This document shows positions 42,853 through 50,662 of a DNA stretch of 64,000 bases, piece after piece. Under the pieces are notes generated by a model. The model was not told where the DNA came from. It searched no databases and was given only the letters and a program-made list of their open reading frames with translations. The stretch's first letter is position 1. Each line of letters starts with the position of its first letter. Both the position numbers and the translations under genes were made by a program. Origin of the DNA: Peptoniphilaceae bacterium (GTDB lineage: Bacteria > Bacillota > Clostridia > Tissierellales > Peptoniphilaceae); NCBI GenBank assembly GCA_030152565.1, contig JASLJE010000026.1, positions 1 through 64,000 on the forward strand. Reading direction: 5' to 3'.

Positions 42853-43947
42853 ATGGCATATGAAAAAATTAAAAATTTAGAAAGTTTTGACCAACTACTT
42901 ATTAAAGATGATTACCTAGTAACCATCTATCACGATACCCATAAGCGTTTACCAGACAACAAGTCTGACGCCTTAGTTTTAAAAAACTTACTAGCTAGAG
43001 CCGATAAAGAATTAAAAGAACACACTACTGCTTCTCTATCTGACAGGTTAAGAGATTTAATAGACGATTCCTACTTCTGGGCCCATACAAATGAAGGTCT
43101 GGCAGTTTTTGTAGGCAAGGATGATATAAAAATTTATGAGATGTATGAAAGTCCTAAGACCCTTTACACTATAGATGATCACTTCTACCTACTACCTCTT
43201 CTAGAAAATAGAAGATATATAGATAAGCCTGTTTTAATAGACCTGGCCAGGGACAAGTTTAGAGTTTTTAAGTATTTGAGTAAAAGAGTTGAAGAGTATG
43301 ACCTACCAGAAGATGTGCATAAAAACTTCAAGGATTTATATGATGACCTAGATAATGATTCCAGTCTTGGTATTACTACCAAGGCCAGTGGAGATGCTTT
43401 CTTCTACGGACAAAATACTTCAGCAGAAGGCAGGGAAAAGGACAGAGAAAGATTCTTTAGATATATAAATGACGCCCTTCTAAAAGAATTTGGCAAGGAA
43501 AAACCTATAATTATTATAGGTCTTAATGAGAATATTAATACTTTTAAGAATTTAAATAAAAACCTTAATATAGTAAAGATGGTCAGCAAGCCTTTTAACG
43601 ACCTAACTGAAGAAGATTTAATAAATACTGTTGACAGATATGTGGAAGCTGAAATAGTTGAAAGGGAAAAAGTCCTAATAAGAAGCTACCAGGCCAATAG
43701 AAATAAAAACTTGGCCAGCAACAATATAAAGGACATAGAAAAAGCCAGCAGAGAAGGCAGAATAAACATGTTAATAGTAAATGACTTAATAAATGAAAAA
43801 CTGGAAAGTCAATACTTTAATAGAGATGACTTCCACCTAATTAATACAGCCATAGTTGAAACCCTAAAGGCAGGCGGAGACGTGGTCACCAGTAAGAATG
43901 AAGATTTAATGGAAGAAGATATGGTAAGAGCTATTCTAAGGTTTTAG
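42853..43947 (+). CDS. baeRF-like protein (bacterial eRF1-related family)
   Basis: 364 residues, soluble. ITIYHDT-like opening (LVTIYHDTHKRLPD), a first domain with FWAHTNEGLAVFVGKDDIKIYEM, a middle domain with LLPLLENRRYIDKPVLIDLARDKFRVFKY and a C-terminal NMLIVNDLINEKL-type domain. These match the bacterial relatives of archaeo-eukaryotic release factor 1, thought to act on ribosomes. The GGQ release motif is not present. ATG after GGAGGATG. Monocistronic with a terminator. Confidence 0.65.
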   Translation: MAYEKIKNLESFDQLLIKDDYLVTIYHDTHKRLPDNKSDALVLKNLLARADKELKEHTTASLSDRLRDLIDDSYFWAHTNEGLAVFVGKDDIKIYEMYESPKTLYTIDDHFYLLPLLENRRYIDKPVLIDLARDKFRVFKYLSKRVEEYDLPEDVHKNFKDLYDDLDNDSSLGITTKASGDAFFYGQNTSAEGREKDRERFFRYINDALLKEFGKEKPIIIIGLNENINTFKNLNKNLNIVKMVSKPFNDLTEEDLINTVDRYVEAEIVEREKVLIRSYQANRNKNLASNNIKDIEKASREGRINMLIVNDLINEKLESQYFNRDDFHLINTAIVETLKAGGDVVTSKNEDLMEEDMVRAILRF

Positions 43948-43953
43948 GCCATA

Positions 43954-43990
43954 AAAGATCCCAGTAGTTAACTACTGGGATTTCCTTTTG
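43954..43990 (+). terminator. Terminator after the baeRF-like gene
   Basis: ATCCCAGTAG / CTACTGGGAT with a 4-nt loop and a T-rich tail. Confidence 0.88.
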
Positions 43991-44023
43991 TTCTTTTTCA
44001 TTTTATTTATAGCTACAGACTAT

Positions 44024-44833
44024 TTATTCTTCATAACTATAGTAACTTTCTTCTTCTTTTTTTATCTCCTCATAAAATATGGCCTCTGCCATCAATCTGG
44101 ATGTTATATTCTTGTAGGTATAATATATTATTAAAAATATACCTAGCAAAAATAAAATCCAACCCATTATAGAGAAAAATGCTGATGATTCTAGAGCATT
44201 TATTCCAAGATTTAAAGCCCCAAATACAACTACCCCATAACCTAAAATTATTGGCCAGGCATACTTAATCCTAATTAAGAATAAGTTTATTACATTTGTC
44301 TTCATCATTTTATAACTGGTTTTAAAATTCTCTACTATGTCATCTTCCTTGTGTTCTACAAGGACAAAAATAGTAAGTCCAAACAAGTAACTGGCTATCA
44401 AGGCCAAAATCCAACCTATGGCCGGTATTAAATTAAGTACAAAACTTATAGCCCCCATCATAAGAGAATATAAAAGTATCTTAAGAAAGTATTTGGAAAA
44501 GTTACTAAAAATATCTCCCAAATTAAACTGACCATCCAAACTATACTTGTAAACTTCTATTTGTAGTCCTGATTCCAAAAGTCTGGCCAGGGCCAAGACT
44601 ATAAAGAGAATAGGACCAAAGGCTATCAATTTTAGCATACTCACTATCAGCATACTATCGCTCATATAGGAACCTAAAAACAAGGTCTTTAACATACTGG
44701 ATATCCCAAAAAATGAAATTAGTGCTGGAATAAGTCTAACTAGGATATAGCCAATAAAAATAGTCCCTCTCTTGTCCCTAATCTTTTCTTCTGTCTTTTC
44801 ATAAACTTCTTTTCTATCAACTGTCTTATACAT
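44024..44833 (-). CDS. DUF975 family membrane protein
   Basis: 269 residues with about six membrane helices. The DUF975 pattern appears as FIGYILVRLIPALISFF, SYLFGLTIFVLVEHKEDD and FKTSYKMMKTNVINLFLIRIKY, together with a soluble N-terminus. The family's function is unknown, although it often tracks envelope stress. ATG after AAAGGAGG. Upstream is a three-hairpin RNA ending in a terminator, so expression may depend on read-through. Confidence 0.82.
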   Translation of the reverse strand: MYKTVDRKEVYEKTEEKIRDKRGTIFIGYILVRLIPALISFFGISSMLKTLFLGSYMSDSMLIVSMLKLIAFGPILFIVLALARLLESGLQIEVYKYSLDGQFNLGDIFSNFSKYFLKILLYSLMMGAISFVLNLIPAIGWILALIASYLFGLTIFVLVEHKEDDIVENFKTSYKMMKTNVINLFLIRIKYAWPIILGYGVVVFGALNLGINALESSAFFSIMGWILFLLGIFLIIYYTYKNITSRLMAEAIFYEEIKKEEESYYSYEE

Positions 44834-44861
44834 GTCTACCTCCTTTTTAGATATATACCCA

Positions 44862-44902
44862 TTCTATTTAAAAATAAGAAAAACCAGCCTTAGCTGGTTT
44901 CT
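44862..44902 (-). terminator. Terminator of the three-hairpin RNA
   Basis: Minus strand AAACCAGC / GCTGGTTT with a 4-nt loop, then TTCTTATTTTT. It lies about 30 bp before the DUF975 ATG. Confidence 0.8.
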
Positions 44903-44983
44903 CTTTTGTAAAGTATCGTAGCAATCAATAATACAAAATATTATTGGGAGATGATAGAATTTGATCAGAATCCTATCATGCCC
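44865..44983 (-). ncRNA. Three-hairpin leader or small RNA upstream of the DUF975 gene
   Basis: A near-consensus promoter leads into an RNA of about 118 nt that folds into three consecutive hairpins. Stem 1 closes with GGG/CCC (44983-44946, about 14 bp with gaps). Stem 2 is a perfect 8-bp stem CAATAATA/TATTATTG (44946-44926). Stem 3 is the terminator. No reading frame is seen. Stems 1 and 2 share one base, so they abut. It could be an attenuator for the DUF975 gene or a trans-acting RNA. No known family is recognised. Confidence 0.55.
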
Positions 44984-44987
44984 TTGT

Positions 44988-45016
44988 ATTATATTACTTT
45001 ATTTAGTGAATTTCAA
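44988..45016 (-). promoter_or_regulatory. Promoter of the three-hairpin RNA
   Basis: Minus strand TTGAAA (45016-45011), 17 bp, TATAAT (44993-44988). The stretch 45017-45160 toward arcC is AT-rich with no other clear feature. Confidence 0.75.
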
Positions 45017-45169
45017 AAAATATAACCATTTTAAGGCTAAATCTTTAATTTTTGTAACATTTGTCAAGAAATTAACCACTGGTCAGTTTTTCTTCCTTTA
45101 AATTTGATTTTTTTTCTTAAAAGGATTAAAATAAATTGATTAAAAAATCCAAATCTTTAGGAGGATCAT

Positions 45170-46084
45170 ATGAAAATAGTTATTGCACTAGGTGGTAATG
45201 CACTAGGAAATAGTTTTGAAGAACAACTGAAACTTTTAAAAGAAAATATATCCCCAATCGTTAATTTAATTGAAAAAGGCCATGATATAATTATCAGCCA
45301 TGGCAATGGACCTCAAGTAGGCATGATTTTAAAGGCCTTTGAGGAGAATTCAACCATCCCAAATATTGAACTACCTGAAGCTACTGCTATGAGCCAAGGC
45401 TATATTGGCTATCATATACAACAGGTTATTAAAAATGAATTAAACAAAAGACAAATAAATAAAAATGTTATCAGCCTGGTTACCCAAATCATAGTTGATA
45501 AAGATGACAAAGCCTTTGATCATCCAACAAAACCTATTGGTTCTTACTTTACTAAGAAGGAAGCAGAAGAGTTGGAAAGAGATAAGGGCTTTTTTATGAT
45601 GGAAGATGCTGGCAGGGGCTACAGAAGGGCAGTTGCCTCACCCAAGCCTATAGATATTATAGAAAAGGACCTTATAAACCAACTATCCCAAGACAATATT
45701 ATAGTAGCTGGTGGAGGGGGCGGCATACCTGTAATAGAAGAAGACGGTGGCTATAGGGGCCTTGCCTCTGTTATAGACAAGGACTTTGCCTCAGCAAAAC
45801 TTGCCCAACTAATAGGAGCTGACCTACTGATGATTCTTACGGCTGTAGACCATGTGGCCCTAAACTTTAACAAGGAAAACCAGGTCTGGCTAGACCATAT
45901 GAATCTAGAAGAAGCTAAAAAATATAGGGATGAAGGCCACTTCCTACCAGGATCCATGCTTCCCAAGGTTGAAGCCTGCATAGACTTTGTAGAAAACAAT
46001 CCAGGTAAAAAAGCCATCATAACCTCCCTATCCAAGGCAGAAGAAGGCTTTAACCAAACTTGTGGTACCCTAATAGAAAAATAA
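45170..46084 (+). CDS. arcC: Carbamate kinase
   Basis: 304 residues. VIALGGNALG at the start, SHGNGPQVGMIL, AMSQGYIGYHIQQ, VAGGGGGIPVIEEDGG, DKDFASAKLA and LMILTAVDHVALN are carbamate kinase landmarks. The enzyme makes ATP from carbamoyl phosphate in arginine, citrulline or purine-ring fermentation. No arcA, arcB or other pathway gene is adjacent, which leaves the carbamoyl phosphate source open. ATG after AGGAGG, terminator follows. Confidence 0.95.
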   Translation: MKIVIALGGNALGNSFEEQLKLLKENISPIVNLIEKGHDIIISHGNGPQVGMILKAFEENSTIPNIELPEATAMSQGYIGYHIQQVIKNELNKRQINKNVISLVTQIIVDKDDKAFDHPTKPIGSYFTKKEAEELERDKGFFMMEDAGRGYRRAVASPKPIDIIEKDLINQLSQDNIIVAGGGGGIPVIEEDGGYRGLASVIDKDFASAKLAQLIGADLLMILTAVDHVALNFNKENQVWLDHMNLEEAKKYRDEGHFLPGSMLPKVEACIDFVENNPGKKAIITSLSKAEEGFNQTCGTLIEK

Positions 46085-46125
46085 AAGCATATAAGTATAT
46101 AAGCTTATAAAAATATACTAAATAA

Positions 46126-46158
46126 AAAGAAGGTAGATTAAATCTCTACCTTCTTTTC
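46126..46158 (+). terminator. Terminator shared by arcC and the converging permease
   Basis: AAAGAAGGTAGA / TCTACCTTCTTT, 12 bp, with a 7-nt loop. It covers the last codons of the permease gene. Confidence 0.85.
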
Positions 46159-46968
46159 TATTAAATAAGAATTCACAATGAATAGAATTATCACCGATAT
46201 TAAATTAATCGCCATACCAACATTGGTTGAGCCTAGCTTCATAAGGCTCATATTAGTATAGCCATATATACCATTATATAGCAAAGTTAATAAACTGTCA
46301 TATATAAATGAGTATACAAAGAAAATAACAATCCAAAATCCTCCCCCACTGGTCTTTTTCCTTAAAATCTTATCTGTTATTAAGGACAGATAAATCATCA
46401 TAATGGAAAAAGCTCCACCTATAAGAAGATTTAAGATATTTTTAACTGCTCCTTGATAAAAATCCTTGTTCAAACCAGTATCACTAAAGAACCTGGTGAA
46501 AAATTCGCTTATGTCCGACCAGCCAAACTTAAAGAAAACCATGGTTAAAATAAAGTTCCAGGCCAGGGCTAGAAGGACTAAAACTAGGGACCAAACTAGG
46601 GCTACTATAAGCTTGGCTCCAATAATCTCAAAGCCATTTACAGGTAGGCCAAAGGTCAAATATCCCCTCTCAGTGTAAAGATCTTTTTTCATCATATGGG
46701 CTAAATTTATAAAGTAGGCCAAGAGAACTCCAAAGATAGAAAAGATAGCTATCATAAGAAGAATTCCCTTGATAATCATAAGACTGCCCCCTAGAGAAGA
46801 GGAACTAAAGCCAAATCCACCCTTATTAACCTCTAGATTTACCATGCTTTCATTTACTGTTCCTATAAAGCTCCACTGGATAATTAAGGATATGATCATC
46901 CCTACCAGGCCTATATAGAAAATATTTTTTCTAGTATTTCTAAATTCATATTTTATTAAATTTTTCAT
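46138..46968 (-). CDS. ABC transporter permease
   Basis: 276 residues, about six membrane helices, opening KYEFRNTRKNIFYIGLVGMI, the layout of permeases in GntR(YtrA)-linked ABC exporters. Eight base pairs after its ATPase. The substrate is unknown. Confidence 0.85.
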   Translation of the reverse strand: MKNLIKYEFRNTRKNIFYIGLVGMIISLIIQWSFIGTVNESMVNLEVNKGGFGFSSSSLGGSLMIIKGILLMIAIFSIFGVLLAYFINLAHMMKKDLYTERGYLTFGLPVNGFEIIGAKLIVALVWSLVLVLLALAWNFILTMVFFKFGWSDISEFFTRFFSDTGLNKDFYQGAVKNILNLLIGGAFSIMMIYLSLITDKILRKKTSGGGFWIVIFFVYSFIYDSLLTLLYNGIYGYTNMSLMKLGSTNVGMAINLISVIILFIVNSYLIEKKVEI

Positions 46969-46976
46969 TTTTCCAC

Positions 46977-47666
46977 CTACCCAAAAATTTCCCTATAGAT
47001 ATCTGTTATCTGCATATTCTTTTTCATACGCAAATCTTCTGCATTTTCATATAAAATCAATTCCCCATCTGATAGAAAGGCAACATCATCAAAGATCCTT
47101 TCCATATCACTAACCAGGTGGGTGGTTATTATCATACTCTTGTCTTCGTCTATATTGGATAGGATGGCCTCTAAAATCTGGTCTCTAGTTACCAGGTCCA
47201 CCCCTGATATAGGCTCATCTATAATGTAAAGCTTAGCATCTCTTGACAAGATCAAGGTCAGGTGAAGTTTTTCCTTCATCCCCTTGGACATGGTTCCCAC
47301 CTTCATATCTTCTTCCAACTTCATAAAGCTTAATAATTCTTTTGCCTTAGCCCTATTAAAGTCAGCAAAAAAGTCTTCAAAAAGATCAAGGGCCTCACTT
47401 ACCTTATAGTCATCTGGTATAAAGTAAGAATCCGGTAGATAGGAGACCATGGCCTTGGTCTTCTTGCCAACCGGTTCACCAGCTATTTTTATCTCACCCT
47501 GGCTAGGCTTTAAAAAACCTTCTAGAAGCTTGATCATGGTAGTTTTTCCAGAACCATTTGGTCCTAAAAGTCCAACCACTCTTCCCTCTTCCAAGCTAAA
47601 GTCAATATTTCTAAGAGCCAGTTTACTTTTATACTTCTTAGACACATTATTCATTTCTACTAACAT
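46977..47666 (-). CDS. ABC transporter ATP-binding protein
   Basis: About 229 residues. Walker A GPNGSGKTT, signature MSKGMKEKLHLTLIL, Walker B LYIIDEPISGVD, H-loop ITTHLVSD. The ATG at 47672 lies 1-2 bases after AGAGG and is too close. The ATG at 47666 has a 7-base spacing and is chosen. It overlaps the end of the GntR gene, so both are coupled. Confidence 0.93.
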   Translation of the reverse strand: MLVEMNNVSKKYKSKLALRNIDFSLEEGRVVGLLGPNGSGKTTMIKLLEGFLKPSQGEIKIAGEPVGKKTKAMVSYLPDSYFIPDDYKVSEALDLFEDFFADFNRAKAKELLSFMKLEEDMKVGTMSKGMKEKLHLTLILSRDAKLYIIDEPISGVDLVTRDQILEAILSNIDEDKSMIITTHLVSDMERIFDDVAFLSDGELILYENAEDLRMKKNMQITDIYREIFG

Positions 47667-48018
47667 CTTCATACCTCTTTTTTATTAAACTAATAATTTC
47701 TTCCTGGCCATAGCCCAGGTCCTCCATATCATCTATAAACCTGTCTATCATCAAATATACTGTATCAACTTTTAAGTCTAAAAGTTTAGTCTTATCATCT
47801 ACTATAAAACTTCCTATCCCTCTTTTAGTATAGGTCAGACCCTGTCTTTCCATTTCTGCAAAGGCCCTTTGCACTGTATTTGGATTGACCTTAAAGGCCT
47901 CTGATACCTCTCTTACAGAAGGTAGTTTATCATTTGGTAGCAGACTCCCCTTAACTATTTCAGATATGTAAAAATCTACAATCTGTAAATATATGGGTTT
48001 ATTATCATTAAAGTCCAT
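47647..48018 (-). CDS. GntR family regulator, YtrA type
   Basis: About 123 residues: a winged-helix N-terminal domain (KPIYLQIVDFYISEIVKGSLLPNDKLPSVREVSEAFKVNPNTVQRAFAEMERQGL) and a short helical tail, as in the YtrA subfamily, which lacks a large effector domain and controls ABC exporters that respond to envelope antibiotics. ATG at 48018 with AGGGGG six bases away is favoured over 48024. Its own promoter carries a perfect palindrome. Confidence 0.92.
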   Translation of the reverse strand: MDFNDNKPIYLQIVDFYISEIVKGSLLPNDKLPSVREVSEAFKVNPNTVQRAFAEMERQGLTYTKRGIGSFIVDDKTKLLDLKVDTVYLMIDRFIDDMEDLGYGQEEIISLIKKRYEDVSRNE

Positions 48019-48035
48019 CTTCATCCCCCTATATA

Positions 48036-48057
48036 CTGTACTAAGTACATAGTACAG
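48036..48057 (-). promoter_or_regulatory. GntR operator palindrome
   Basis: CTGTACTA-N6-TAGTACAG, perfect 8-bp arms covering the -10 box. This fits autorepression by the YtrA-type regulator encoded next. Confidence 0.78.
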
Positions 48058-48077
48058 CCTAGCCTGGCTTTTGTCAA
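48049..48077 (-). promoter_or_regulatory. GntR-ABC operon promoter
   Basis: Minus strand TTGACA (48077-48072), 17 bp, TACTAT (48054-48049). Confidence 0.75.
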
Positions 48078-48102
48078 TAAAAAAAGCGGGTATACCGCTT
48101 CT
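48077..48102 (-). terminator. Terminator after dsrE
   Basis: Minus strand AAGCGG / CCGCTT with a 5-nt loop and seven T. It directly abuts the GntR promoter. Confidence 0.82.
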
Positions 48103-48103
48103 T

Positions 48104-48430
48104 CTAAGGTCTTATATAGGCATAGCCCTCAGCCTGCTTCTTAGCAAGCTCCACTACTCCACTTACCAAGGTAACATCCTTTAAAAGGTTTTCCATATTA
48201 AAATTAAGATTTCTCATGGCTATCTTACAGCCATAAAGCTTGATTCCCTTGTCCTGAAGGTCTCTTAACCTGTCCAGGTCATGCTGGGTAATATCTAGAA
48301 AATTAACAGCCTCAGAATTGGCTACTATGGCTATGTCTGCTCCTTCTACCTGGTCGTAGAAATTGGTTGCATTGGTCATGGTCAAGTTCCACTTGTCCAT
48401 TTCATCTACGTGAAATACTACTTTTTTCAT
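48104..48430 (-). CDS. DsrE family protein
   Basis: 108 residues. VVFHVDEMDKWNLTMTNATNFYD, IAIVANSEAVNFL, LQDKGIKLYGCKIAMRN and VSGVVELAKKQAEGYAYIRP follow the DsrE/DsrF-like fold. A Cys (YGC) sits at the position that carries persulfide sulfur in some members. It is probably involved in sulfur relay or redox chemistry. One base pair after the esterase gene. Confidence 0.82.
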   Translation of the reverse strand: MKKVVFHVDEMDKWNLTMTNATNFYDQVEGADIAIVANSEAVNFLDITQHDLDRLRDLQDKGIKLYGCKIAMRNLNFNMENLLKDVTLVSGVVELAKKQAEGYAYIRP

Positions 48431-48431
48431 C

Positions 48432-49247
48432 TTATCTCCTTAAACTATCTAAAAAGGCCAGGGATAGGTCTACCCAGGCATTAATCCTCTTTGGATAGTC
48501 CCTTCCATAATTGGAAAGTTCATCGCTGGTGGACAGGCCGTGCTTGCCTTCTGAGAAAAGGTGAAACTCTGTTTCTACCCCTTCTTCCACCAATTTTTTT
48601 GCATAGTCTATAACTCCCCTAACATCTACCAATTCATCATCCAAGGTGTGGAAGATAAAGGTTGGGCTGGTTCTGGCATTTACTAGCTTCATACCATCCT
48701 TTTCTTCCCCATAGGTCCTAAAAAGCTTACCCACCTTGTCATAGTAATTATTTACTCTTACATCTTCATAAACATAGTCCAGGTTAATGGCAGGATAGGC
48801 TAAAATACTTGCCTTGATAGCTGTATCATCCTCTGTCATATCCATAAGTTCTAGAAAATCCTTATCAAAATAGATAGATGAATAAACACCAGCCAGGTGG
48901 CCTCCTGCTGAAAATCCTATTACACTTATGTCATTTCTATCTATTCCATATTTTTTATAGTTTTTTCTCAAGTGGCTTACAGCCAGGGCCAAGTCCATTA
49001 TAGGCCTAGGGTATTCTGATTCTTCTCCCACATGGTAGTTTAAGATAAAGCACTGGTAGCCCTTTTGTAGAAAGGTATAGGCTACTGGATAGGCCTCTCT
49101 CACACTACAGTAATTGTAGGATCCTCCCGGCACTATAAGCAGGGCTGGTTTTCTATGGTTGGACCAGGTATGGTCGTTTTCCAAACGGGGAAAAACAACT
49201 GGCTCCAAGGTCGCTAGCTCATCCTTTGTTAAAACTATCTTCTCCAT
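48432..49247 (-). CDS. Alpha/beta hydrolase (esterase/acetyl-xylan-esterase-like)
   Basis: 271 residues. VPGGSYNYCS oxyanion loop, nucleophile GFSAGGH (Ser about 118), Asp in LDDELVD and His in EGKHGLS complete a serine hydrolase triad. No signal peptide, so cytoplasmic. Family relatives act on short acyl esters, acetylated sugars or peptides. It follows radA by 8 bp, so it lies in the Clp stress transcript. Confidence 0.88.
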   Translation of the reverse strand: MEKIVLTKDELATLEPVVFPRLENDHTWSNHRKPALLIVPGGSYNYCSVREAYPVAYTFLQKGYQCFILNYHVGEESEYPRPIMDLALAVSHLRKNYKKYGIDRNDISVIGFSAGGHLAGVYSSIYFDKDFLELMDMTEDDTAIKASILAYPAINLDYVYEDVRVNNYYDKVGKLFRTYGEEKDGMKLVNARTSPTFIFHTLDDELVDVRGVIDYAKKLVEEGVETEFHLFSEGKHGLSTSDELSNYGRDYPKRINAWVDLSLAFLDSLRR

Positions 49248-49255
49248 AATCCCTC

Positions 49256-50623
49256 CTAGTTAAATAAATCCTGTATAACGTCATTAATAGTATTTTTTTC
49301 TATTACTCTTATATTTTTTATCTTCTTAAAATCATAATTACCTGGGGCTATATAGACTCTTTCAAAGCCTAGCCTGTCCAGTTCTATGATTCTGTTTTCT
49401 ATTTGTGGTACCTTCTTTAGCTCTCCAGTAAGTCCTACCTCAGCTATAAAGACTGTTTTATAATCTATGCCCTTTTTAAGGACTGATGAAACAATACTCA
49501 TAATGATGGCCAGGTTTACTGACTGTTCACTTAACTTTAAGCCTCCTGTGGTCTTTAGGATAACATTCTTATCATAAAGGCTAAAATTAGCCCTTTCTTC
49601 CAGGATGGAAATCAGGGTATTTAGCTGGTCCTTCCTAAGAGAGTCTCCTATCCTTATGGGATAAGGGGTAAAGCTGTGGGAAACTAAAGACTCTACCTCT
49701 ACAGTGATTATCCTAGAGCCTTCCTTTATAACAGAGATGGCTGATCCTTCAACCACCTGGTCTCTTTCTGTAATAAAATATTCAAAAGGATTTTTTACCT
49801 CCACAAGTCCCTTTTCTCCCATATTAAAAAGACCTATCTCTCCCGTATAGCCAAACCTGTTTTTTGTAGTCCTAAGAATCCTAAGTTCTTCATCTGACTG
49901 GCCTTCTAAAAAGAAGACTGTATCAACCAAGTGCTCCAGAGTCCTAAGGCCTGCCATTTCATCTGACTTGGTCATATGGCCTACCATGATAGCAGCCCTA
50001 GGATTTTTCTCATCCTTGCAGACCTCTACTAACTGGTTGGCACACTCTATGGTCTGGGTTGGAGAACCTGGCCTTTGACTAAATTCTTCCAAGGCCATGG
50101 TCTGGATTGAATCTATAAAGATTATCTGTGGGTCCACCCTTTTAACCTCTTCCAAGGCCTTGTCCATAGAGGTGGTTGCCATAATATAAATATCTTCTGG
50201 TATGGCCTCCATTACCCTATTGGCCCTTTGCTTGATCTGGGACTCACTTTCCTCTCCTGATATATAAAGAACCCTTCCTGCTGTCTGGGCTAGTTTTTCT
50301 CCCAGGGATAAAAGTAGGGTAGACTTGCCGGCTCCCGGCCTGGCTGTCAAAATAGAAACTGAGTCTCTAATAAGGCCTCCTCCAGCTACCCTGTCAAACT
50401 CTTCTATGCCAGTCATAATCCTCTCTGATGAGTCTATTTCCACACTTGAAAGTTTCTTGGCAGCCTTGTTTTTCTCCTTGAGACTAATCTTTTTCTTGGC
50501 GGACTTTTTTTCCTCTTCCACTTCTTCAAAAGAGTTCCAAGCGCCACAGTTGGTACACTTGCCCGTCCACATTATTTCTTTTTTACCGCATTCCTTGCAT
50601 ATATATATTGTTTTTTTAGCCAT
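49256..50623 (-). CDS. radA: DNA repair protein RadA/Sms
   Basis: 455 residues. Zinc finger CKECGKKEIMWTGKCTNCG, RecA-like core with Walker A ARPGAGKST and VLYISGEESESQIKQRA, the RadA-specific TTKNRFGYTGEIGLF (KNRFG), and a Lon-like C-terminal domain (GGLKLSEQSVNLAIIMSIVSS, AEVGLTGELKKVPQ). It helps branch migration in recombination. Start at ATG 50623 to match the conserved AKK opening; the ATG at 50632 has no ribosome site. Confidence 0.95.
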   Translation of the reverse strand: MAKKTIYICKECGKKEIMWTGKCTNCGAWNSFEEVEEEKKSAKKKISLKEKNKAAKKLSSVEIDSSERIMTGIEEFDRVAGGGLIRDSVSILTARPGAGKSTLLLSLGEKLAQTAGRVLYISGEESESQIKQRANRVMEAIPEDIYIMATTSMDKALEEVKRVDPQIIFIDSIQTMALEEFSQRPGSPTQTIECANQLVEVCKDEKNPRAAIMVGHMTKSDEMAGLRTLEHLVDTVFFLEGQSDEELRILRTTKNRFGYTGEIGLFNMGEKGLVEVKNPFEYFITERDQVVEGSAISVIKEGSRIITVEVESLVSHSFTPYPIRIGDSLRKDQLNTLISILEERANFSLYDKNVILKTTGGLKLSEQSVNLAIIMSIVSSVLKKGIDYKTVFIAEVGLTGELKKVPQIENRIIELDRLGFERVYIAPGNYDFKKIKNIRVIEKNTINDVIQDLFN

Positions 50624-50635
50624 AATCTCCATTTT

Positions 50636-50662
50636 AAAATAAAGGCGAATTAATTCGCCTTT
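50636..50662 (-). terminator. Palindrome between clpC and radA
   Basis: A perfect 22-bp palindrome (AAAGGCGAATT and its complement, 50641-50662) overlaps the clpC stop and is followed by TTTATTTT on the minus strand. It likely reduces read-through into radA. Confidence 0.65.
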
